A DNA stretch of 64,000 nt from Mactromeris polynyma (Eukaryota; Mollusca; Bivalvia; Venerida; Mactridae), in contig JASFXZ010000032.1 in assembly GCA_032209605.1 (NCBI GenBank), positions 4,403,722-4,467,721 on the forward strand, read 5' to 3'. The notes under the pieces were generated by a model that saw only the letters and a program-made list of their open reading frames with translations, did no database searches and was not told where the DNA came from. The number at the start of each line of letters is the position of its first letter. Positions within the stretch are counted from its first letter, which is position 1. Positions 56,201-64,000 of the stretch are shown here, piece by piece. The translations under genes were made by a program, and so were the position numbers.

Positions 56201-59200
56201 AAAAAAATAATTTTTAGTCCTTGAAAATGAGCAAAAGGTACTTGAAAAGTTCTTTTTGGGAAGTTCTGTATGAACCATGAATGATTTTGTGTTGTATTTC
56301 AGGAAAGATGTTAATGGTTTCTTTGCCTATCCAGTCAATGACGTTATTGCTCCTGGCTACTCCACTATTATCAAAGAACCGATGGATTTCAGTACAATGT
56401 TGTCTAAAATTGAGAACGACACGTATGATTCCATTATGGATTATAAAGTATGTTAGTTAACTTAATATTCTATTTTTAGGTTGTGATGCAATACAATTGT
56501 TTTGGTAAAGATGCAGTTGAGATAGTGTTGAAACAAATTATATAAATCTCTAATGTATAATAAGTATGGATGTAAACGATGAACCGGTTAACCGTTCGAA
56601 CATGCGGTTATCAGTTAGTAAAATCACTAACCGGTTTATCGTTTTACCCGTGTCATGGTAAAAATATACACTGTAAAATACGAAAAACGTAACAAATGTC
56701 ATGTTCGGTTAACCCGTCAACCGTTCGGAAGATTAAACGGTTAACCGGTTAGCAAAATAACCGAATATTGACATCCCTAACAATAAGTAAAATAGTCTTC
56801 ACGCTTACCCACTAGCCTGAAGCCCGGGGGTAGCAACTTAAATTTCGGGATAACGTAATTCCCGGGTCTAGCCCAAATAGGCAAGTGCTTAATTTGAGAG
56901 AATCTACTTTTTTGGAAATAGAGAAAAATTAAATCCATCCATGACTTCGTCAAAATGTATACATGTACATATGTAATTGTGACTCTGCTTTTTACGAATT
57001 TGTGTTATAAAAGTTCAGGATAGTAAGAATGATATCGGGCTAGTGGTTGAGCAACTTATCCAAATGAGCCAGTGCTCTGAAATAATAAGGCAAAGACTGG
57101 TGAAATGTGATGGGGAAGCTCCTTGATTTATGACTACATGTAGTTATATTTTCAATAGCACACCATTTCAGATATTTCAAATGTTTGTAAAAAATTTCCT
57201 TGTTACAATTTGTTTAAAGATAAACATTTTCAGATGTCTCAGGTGTTCCATTTGACCTAGGGGCTGACCCTTTGTACCCTGGAATTTCCAAAAAGCCACA
57301 TTTTGATCCTCATGATTCTGGTTGAAGGGTTAATTTTTCCATAAATTATAGGTAATTTGACTATAAAATAGTAAAATTCAGTCTAAAATTATCAAAATAA
57401 CCCTTGAGATTCAGCCCCTAATGGAACCCTTTGTGTCTACATTTTGTGGTTAGATGTTGTATATGGAATTCATTGCTGACAGCATCTAAAGGCCTGATGA
57501 TTCTCTGTTGTTCACAGTGTTTACAGATTGATTCTGACCAAATTTTTTTTTCATATTTCAGAATGACTATGTACTAATGTGTAACAATGCTATGACATAT
57601 AACAGACCAGAGACTATATATTATAAAGAAGCCAAAAGACTATTACAGAGTGGTATGAAAATGATGAGCAAGGTAATTATTTTGTCATTCAATTCCACTA
57701 TTTTCTCTTTTGATAGTTTTTCATGTACATTGTATTGTTGGGCCAAGTGAAAAGTTCAGAATTCCTTGCCTATAAATTTTGTGAAATGATTGGAAAAAAT
57801 GAATTTTTTTTTGCGCATTAATTTTAACTCTATATCGTAGATATGCAGGTTATTTATTCTTTTAGCATGAATTACAATTTATTGTTTCCATGTTTTGTAT
57901 ATTTGTAGGAGAAATTACTGATGATGCGTCGAAGTCTGGGATTTATGTCGAGTATAACAATGGAAGAAATCGGAATCAACCAAGAGGACCAATCAGGAGC
58001 CGTGTTAGAAGAATTAAACGCTAAAGAGAAAGAATACGAAATCACTGTGAAAAATAGAGACAAGTATGTAGAGTTTCAAATGTTTGGATCTGTTATTCTC
58101 TATACGGTCGTTGTCAATTTTCGCAGTATTTGCATTGTTGATTTTAAAGCCACATGACATAAGGACAGAGGGTTCTCATGAACTTTGTATTCCAAACTCC
58201 CACTTTTGTTCTAGAGATTCTTGGAAACTCCTTATTTTGAGTCCTGAACTCCCCATTTTGTTCCAGGAATTCTAGGAAACCCCTTATTTTGAGTCCCTTT
58301 ACAATCACTGATATTTTTTTGTATCGTATATGTAAGATATGTCTTACTAATTTGAATGCAAAATGCTTGGCCACAGGCAATGAACTATCGCTAATTACAA
58401 AGATCATATCAACTTCCTGTCATTAGCAAATTAGGTGATTTTGACTTTTTGACTAATTAGCTATAATTATTAATTACGATATAATTATTTCAGTATTGGC
58501 AGATTTGAAGCATTTCCTGACAATATGACCCCTGACGAGATATTTGCCCAGGCACAGAACGTAGCTTTAGATGCTAGAGATATGTTGAGCTGGCAAAAAA
58601 AACCTAAGACTAAGGTAAGTGTATATTCCTCGAAATTCTGTGAAGTTCTTGATTAACTTTTGAAATTAAAAATAAGGGGTGTGACTGATGGTAAAGTCTG
58701 TATCAATATACCAAATTCAAATTTATTGAGATTTGGTTGTGGAAATAGGAAATTATTATTGAAATCCTTGTTGATATTGGGATGACTTGTTTTAATCAAT
58801 AGCATAGTAATATTATTCCTATCCATAACGCCCGTTCCGAAAATGCGACTTTACAAGATGCTCAATTGTTCTTTATATTTCAGTTAAGTTTTTTGAGGAA
58901 AAGAGATGACGGGACAACATCATTGACAGTAGTCAATTCAGACAATGATGGTATAGGTAAGTGTTGTTTAAACCTATTTTTACTTAAAAATTAGAGTTTT
59001 AGAGATTTCTCAGTGAGAATTTATAGGAAATGAGGGTTTTAAACTAGGTAGGCATCCACAGGTGAAATTTAATGTTGTGTTTAAATGTTCATAAGTTAAT
59101 TCTGATAAGATTATGGAATTCAGGATACAGTGTTCTGTATCTAGAACATAAATCATCTGATTATTTACCACAACATACCACAGAATTTTACCAGATATAA

Positions 59201-62200
59201 TTTGATAATGAAAATGAGATATGAGCATTGAGACTTTTCTTGAGTTTATAACCTCCGATCCTGGGCCCGTTTATCTGGCTGGCCCTTTAAATAAAAAAGA
59301 TAATGCAAGATTAGAGTTAGTTGTACATTTATGACATCAGTAAAAGTTAATTGTCATAATAAATTCTTACTGGGATTCTTAATAAATATATCTGTGAAAA
59401 TATTTGACTTGCTAAAATTTGATTTAAACAATGTAAAGTCTTATTTCACTGGATTATGTGTTTCTGCCAGTTTATTTCAAATTGCTATGATCAGACAGCA
59501 TATTAATAACTGATGATTATTTAATGTCATCAGGGATTGTAATGCGATAATGAAATACCGTACACTTCCTAATCTCTGACCTGTGAATTTCAATTTACAG
59601 ACTTTAGATGTGATATTTTTTTTGAATTTGAGAATTTTCTTAAAAATTCTTATGAAAGTTCTTAACTGAGAATAGTCTTCAACTTATGTTGTCAAGAACT
59701 TTAGTCCGTAGACATTAACACCATGCATGGATCCTGCAATTTACTTAAAGGGTATCATATCTCCTGGAAGGGCGGCGAATCTAAGTCGACCCTTTGGAGT
59801 CCCTAGATATTGACCCCTGTTACCCCCGCTGGTTCCACCCATGATCACTAACATCTCCTGAAGGAGGCTGTAATATTGCTGAAACATGCTGGGTGATGGA
59901 CTTTGTGTTCGTTCCTCTTTGCTAATCGAATTACAGTCAGACCTCGTTCATTTGAATTCATATGATCCGAAATTTTTATTTCGAATAATACATGGTTTTG
60001 AATAGCCCATTTCAATTTGACGCTCTTAAAAGATACTTTGGGACATTTTTCTGATGATACCAAGTATTTAGATAGAAGGTTGTCGAATTAACGAGGTCCG
60101 ACTGTAGTTATAAATTGCATCTTAAATCAAGAACATTCATGCGCAGTCTGATAAGGCATGTTGCCTTGAAGTGATACATTTTAGTACTGTTGAATATTTG
60201 ACTTAATACTGATCTAAAGTCAAGACAATTTTGAGACAAATATATGTAGATAGCATATATGTCTAAATATATCTGTGGTCAGTATTTGACCTTACCTTAT
60301 TGTCACCCAGCAAACTGATAATATCTGTAACTATTTGACCCAAGTCCTTGGATGGTCAGTCTATCAGTCAGAAATTGTGACCACTTCCTATCCGAATGAT
60401 TTGATAAATTTTTATCATTGACCTATTGAACTTACTGTTAAGCCTGTTTTGTGTCGAATGTTCCATTATCTCAGGTTTGTTTTGAAATAACATTTTCTTC
60501 TATCATGGTAACTGATCAATTTTAAGTTTGAAATATGGTAAGTGAAACTCAAAGATAATTTTTAACAGTAAACTGATGTTTTTTTATTGTTGTCAACTCA
60601 TGTGTTTTACGTGTAAATGACAGGGGTTTCATTTGACCCTCGAATTGACCCTTTGACCCCTGGAATTTCCAAAAAGCCATATTTTGACCCTCTGGATTCT
60701 GGCTGAAGGATCAATTTTTCCCTACATGTAATTTGGCTATAAAATGGTAAAATCCAGTACAAAATGATCAAATTGACCCTCGAGATTCAGCTCCTAGTGG
60801 AACCCCTGAATGATGCAAATAAGATGAGAATATTTTGTAAATCACAGTGGCCTGATAATGAGTTGTTTGACTAGTATACTGAGTATGTTGATATTTTGAG
60901 ACTAGGGGCTTGCATACTGAGTGCTAAGACCTTTTTTATCCCCCCCACACTCACACATTGAGGGGTGGAGATACATATTGATGTCTATGTCTGGATGTCA
61001 CAAAGTTCGTCTGCACTTGTTCTCCTAGTCCAGTGCACAGGAGATTGTCATGAGTTTTCTCCCTATATCCCTTCTAGAGTTCTCTCCCTTTCTCCATTCT
61101 ATAGTATATATGTATCTGGAAGGGATAATGGGAGAGAACTCATGACAATCTCATGTGGACCAGTGGTTGGATTTCAATGAAACTTCACATGAGTTGTTGG
61201 TACCTAGTCTAGAACTTCGTGCATATTGTCGGCATTTATTGGTCAGATTATTTTTGAGTTATGACCCTTTTTGGGGGAGACCTATGTTTTTGAAAAAAAG
61301 GAGCTCATATTCTGGCGGTTGTTTACAGTATAAAATTTTCCCAATACAAAAGCTTACGTTTTTCATGAAAATGGGATAAAAAATTATTGCAAATATTGAC
61401 TAATTTACAGTAATGTAGTGTAACAATCTATGAGATCATAGATGGATTAAGTACACTCATGTCATGTTACTGTTAAGGGACCATGATGCATTGGGAACTA
61501 TAGCTAGGTCAAGACGGTACTTTATTGTATGTATCATGTGACATGACAGTAAGCTGATAACACAGATTATGGAGGCATGACGTAGATATTGTTGTCGTCG
61601 AAATGCTCATGGGTGGGTCGTGCAACGTACGATGAAAGTAAATTTCCCGTGACTCATCATTTTTTATCACAAATGTGTTTCGATTGAAGTTTTTGTGTCG
61701 CAAAAGATCAGATCGCATGTTTTGTCAGTGAAATTAAGCAAACATAGCAATTTTCTCTGCGCTTGTCTTCAAATGAGATCATATTACTGTTACGTGTATT
61801 TTGCTGTATGATTATAATAATTGTTTGTGTTACTATAGGTATATCACTGTTTCACAGTTTGCTTTATTATTTTATGCATTGTCACTTTAAAGTTTTGCAT
61901 TTTTTGTGCAGGTAATAAATTAGTACAGCTGGTTATAAGCATGTAATGCTCAGTGGATTTAACATATCAATATATTAACTGATTTCACAATTTATCAAGC
62001 TTAAGTCTTGATGACCTTGAAAATGCCTTGCCTTATTTATGATTTGCTGTATGAACCATGATAGACACAGTATGGGTAGTTGTCAATCTCATTTAAATCA
62101 GCCCCCAACTTTAGCTCCATTACTTTCCGCTGTTAGCGTATAGTATAGGAGCGTAAGACTGGAGCTGATTTTAATGAGATTGGGTAGTTGTATGAGCTTT

Positions 62201-63663
62201 TCTTTTTCGGCTTTCAGTGATAAGATGACTTGCATTATGTTTTCAGTAAATAACATGATGAAATGTTCAAATTGTTTTAGGGGTGCTTGTCTGACACTAA
62301 GTACTGCTCTTCTTATCTTTTTACCCCTGGGGATATTTTTGTTAATTCACTATTATTAATAATATTGTTGTTTAACATAAACTGTTTTTTTATCATCATC
62401 ATTTCATGGTCAGGGTAGTTTGGTGAGGTCATAGGTCAAGTAGATTTTATTGTCACAATTTAATTGTTTCTTTACAACGATCTAGTTTCAGTTTTAAGAT
62501 TGAGCTGGAGTTGTCTACCTTTGGAACTCTCGGAAATATCTGTTTATTCTCAGCCCTTTTACTGATGTCATGTCTAGTTGTATGATTTGTATCATTTGAT
62601 AGTAAATAATGTTGGGTAACTCTTACTTATTTCAGTTGGTGAGAATGAAAGAATTATCTCCCTTGGAGCATTGACTGGTAAACTACAGACTGGGACTGGA
62701 AGTATAGCAGGGTTTAAAGAAGATAAGAGAAATAGAGCCAGTCAAAGTATGTATCATTATGTAAAATGTTACTAGGTGAAATAGAAATGGGAGTCTGTGT
62801 TTTTGTTTGAAACTATAAAATTTAGTATTTTCGTGAAATTGCGCCGGTTCTCTGCCTGTAAGGTCGCATAAAAGGGGACTTAGTCACTTACTAGTTGTAT
62901 CTATTGTGACTTCCTAAATTCATATAGGATTTCTGTACAAGACTTATTCATTATTCTATTTTATAATATTTCAGTAAATTACCTGACATACGGTCCATTC
63001 AGTAGTCATGCACCGACGTACGATACGTCGTTCTCTAACATAACAAAAGAGGAATCTGATCTATTGTTATCTACGTATGGGGATGAATCCGGTGTCCAGT
63101 ATGCTCAAAGGTAAGATATTGTAGATTTGGATTGATACTGTTTTTGCTTGTTTGTCTGATTTGAAATTTTTGAAGCTCTTCTGCATGGAGTTAGGAAACT
63201 TTCATGTATGAAGATCTAAGCTAAAAATGTAATTGTTTGGAACTTTTTCACCATAGAACATCAGTACATTGTATATGGGTTAAATATGTCTCCTTAAAAA
63301 TGTTCTCCTACAATGTTATATGTATAGGATAGAAAATAAGTGGCATTGTCTATATGATATATTCACAAGCGATAGTGAATGTGTATATCATATACAAAAT
63401 GCCACGAGATTGTCTATCTGACATGAACTTCATGGACCGTTGTATATTCAATATGGATGGTTGAAATAGAAGCCGCTGATTGGACGGATTGCTGTGAGTG
63501 CAGTCTAAGATGGCTGTTGAATTTATTCATGTATTATTTGTAATATTTCAGTGTAATGAAGTTTGTTGACGATGCTGAGGATGATTGTACTAAGATAGTG
63601 GACAGTCTGTTAGATGTGTTAACCAAAGGACAACATACAATCAGCATGAAACAGATACAACAA
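53261..63663 (+). CDS. BRD7/BRD9: Bromodomain protein BRD7/BRD9, N-terminal 471 residues (gene runs past the window)
   Basis: Acetyl-lysine reader of SWI/SNF chromatin complexes (BRD7 in PBAF, BRD9 in ncBAF); nuclear. Exons: 53261-53321, 54223-54353, 54857-55113, 56303-56447, 57562-57672, 57909-58063, 58494-58614, 58884-58956, 62636-62746, 62975-63110, 63552-63663, all in phase. Lys-rich start MGKKHKPKKHKSK, conserved LKLVLKVGG, a long basic run (KHKHKKKKKKKDRERHRH) and an acidic region precede the bromodomain (about 145-245). That domain includes FFAYPVNDVIAPGYSTIIK, PMDFSTM and CNNAMTYNRPETIYYK, whose NAMTYN holds the acetyl-lysine-binding Asn. After it come a coiled KEKEYEI stretch and the family-specific LTYGPFSSHAPTYD and DSLLDVLTKG. 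Invertebrates often have one gene for both vertebrate paralogues, so no choice is made. Intron 8 is 3.7 kb and repeat-rich. Confidence 0.92.
53489..53635. mobile_element. Short element with CAGCCCTGCGTTCAGT ends, BRD7/9 intron 1
   Basis: Left CAGCCCTGCGTTCAGT and right ACTGAGCGTAGGGCTG are inverted. It explains the artefactual frames of 72-113 codons here; relatives at 728-816 and 36180-36272. Confidence 0.8.
55854..56278. mobile_element. Element with CCTTGAATTT repeats, BRD7/9 intron 3
   Basis: Left GGTTCGCACAGTTTTTAAAA and right GGGAAGTTCTGTATGAACC are imperfect inverted ends. Inside are several TCCTTGAAAAxTACTTGAAT copies. It ends about 25 bp before the bromodomain exon. Confidence 0.7.
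56572..56782. mobile_element. MITE of the TAGGGATGTCA family, BRD7/9 intron 4
   Basis: GGATGTAAACGATGAACCGG to AATATTGACATCCCTA with repeated AACCGGTTA palindromes; relative of 47255-47400. Confidence 0.85.
56805..57085. repeat. Dispersed repeat with GGGCTAGT ends, BRD7/9 intron 4
   Basis: Same block order as 46065-46320 (CAAGTGCTTAATTTGAG, TATCGGGCTAGTGGTTG). Confidence 0.8.
57240..57433. mobile_element. AGGGGTTCCACTAG-family MITE, reverse orientation, BRD7/9 intron 4
   Basis: AGGTGTTCCATTTGACCTAG to ATTCAGCCCCTAATGGAACC; compare 16157-16350. Confidence 0.85.
59934..60104. mobile_element. Pogo/Tigger-like MITE, family B
   Basis: CAGTCAGACCTCGTTCATTT to AACGAGGTCCGACTG, in BRD7/9 intron 8. 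Confidence 0.87.
60623..60808. mobile_element. AGGGGTTCCACTAG-family MITE, reverse orientation
   Basis: CAGGGGTTTCATTTGACCCT to CCTAGTGGAACCCCTG; one of the best-preserved copies in the window. Confidence 0.88.
61033..61160. mobile_element. Foldback element, likely source family of the 50-bp minisatellite
   Basis: AGGAGATTGTCATGAGTTTT is inverted as AACTCATGACAATCTCATG. The left arm continues into CCCTTCTAGAGTTCTCTCCC, the sequence amplified at 8009-8420. Confidence 0.85.
62089..62185. repeat. Imperfect foldback, BRD7/9 intron 8
   Basis: TCAATCTCATTTAAATCAGC at the left is inverted as GCTGATTTTAATGAGATTG at the right, with AACTTTAGCTCC and AAGACTGGAGC inside. Confidence 0.75.
63341..63405. 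repeat. Foldback, BRD7/9 intron 10
   Basis: GTGGCATTGTCTATATGATA is inverted as TATCATATACAAAATGCCAC around a loop of about 20 bp that includes TATTCAC and GTGAATG. Confidence 0.82.
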
Positions 63664-63724
63664 GTAAGTAGTTACATAGTTATGTCCCTTTCTTTAGGAC
63701 TCTGCATATTTAGAGGTAAATATA

Positions 63725-63998
63725 CAGTAAAACCTCACTTAAAGACCACCTTAATAATAAGATCATCTCGAAATTAAGAATACATTTCCAAGTTCATTTT
63801 CACTGATTTGCTCTTTATTCAACCTCGATATTAAGACCACCTCAATAATAAGACCATCTCGAAATTAAGAATACATTTCCAAGTTCATTTTCACTGTTTT
63901 GCTCTTTATTCAACCACGATATTAAGAATAAGACCACATCAATAAGAAGACCAGTTTTCAAGGGTACCCAAGGTGGTCTTATTATTGAGGTTTTACTG
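63725..63998. mobile_element. Pogo/Tigger-like MITE, family A, with internal duplication
   Basis: Starts CAGTAAAACCTCACTTAAAG and ends TTATTGAGGTTTTACTG. A stretch of about 90 bp (ATAATAAGATCATCTCGAAA to TTTATTCAACC) is present twice, making it about 100 bp longer than 12211-12383. It lies about 60 bp after the exon 11 donor. Confidence 0.9.
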
Positions 63999-64000
63999 TA

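Larger units (their letters stand above)
58957..62635. other. Large BRD7/9 intron 8
   Basis: A 3.7-kb intron with no internal gene seen. It contains a hAT-MITE-like fragment (59723-59845), one family B MITE, one AGGGGTTCCACTAG MITE, and two foldbacks, listed separately. Confidence 0.6.

Overview
This is an AT-rich piece of nuclear genome from an animal. Every gene is split into many short exons with GT/AG introns, the intergenic DNA is packed with MITEs, foldback elements, tRNA-derived fragments and minisatellites, and the proteins are metazoan orthologues. The repeat style, the SLC5 and choline dehydrogenase paralogues and the betaine-related gene suggest a marine or estuarine invertebrate, most likely a bivalve mollusc. 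That taxon is an inference; nothing here proves it.

Layout. 1-12.9 kb: no gene seen, only repeats (21-, 27-, 40-, 50- and 46-bp tandem arrays, two copies of one MITE, pogo-like MITEs). 13.2-18.3 kb, minus strand: a complete five-exon gene for the mitochondrial transcription factor MTERF3 (529 aa predicted). 19.39-25.25 kb: a complete hAT-type DNA transposon with matching ends. Its four-exon gene (1088 aa predicted) joins a 2A-like N-terminus, an OTU cysteine protease domain, a PIP-box-like motif and a full hAT transposase. 25.6-37.3 kb, plus strand: a complete 14-exon SLC5 sodium/solute symporter (620 aa predicted). 42.5-50.3 kb, minus strand: a five-exon gene predicting one 1196-aa protein with two tandem HAD hydrolase domains fused to a complete choline dehydrogenase (GMC oxidoreductase). 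50.9-52.1 kb: a 59-bp satellite of about 19 copies. 53.3 kb to the right edge, plus strand: the first 11 exons of a BRD7/BRD9 bromodomain gene, which runs out of the window.

Gene arrangement. MTERF3/SLC5 and HAD-HAD-CHDH/BRD7-9 are divergent pairs; SLC5 and HAD-HAD-CHDH converge. The hAT transposon sits between the first divergent pair and the 59-bp satellite between the second. No pathway links all four host genes. The fusion gene probably belongs to mitochondrial choline-to-betaine metabolism, MTERF3 acts on mitochondrial gene expression, SLC5 is a plasma-membrane carrier and BRD7/9 is a SWI/SNF chromatin subunit.

The two most unusual items are the 2A/OTU/hAT transposon gene and the HAD-HAD-choline dehydrogenase fusion. 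Exon joins were derived by hand from splice consensus and reading phase; all close in frame, but no transcript data were available.
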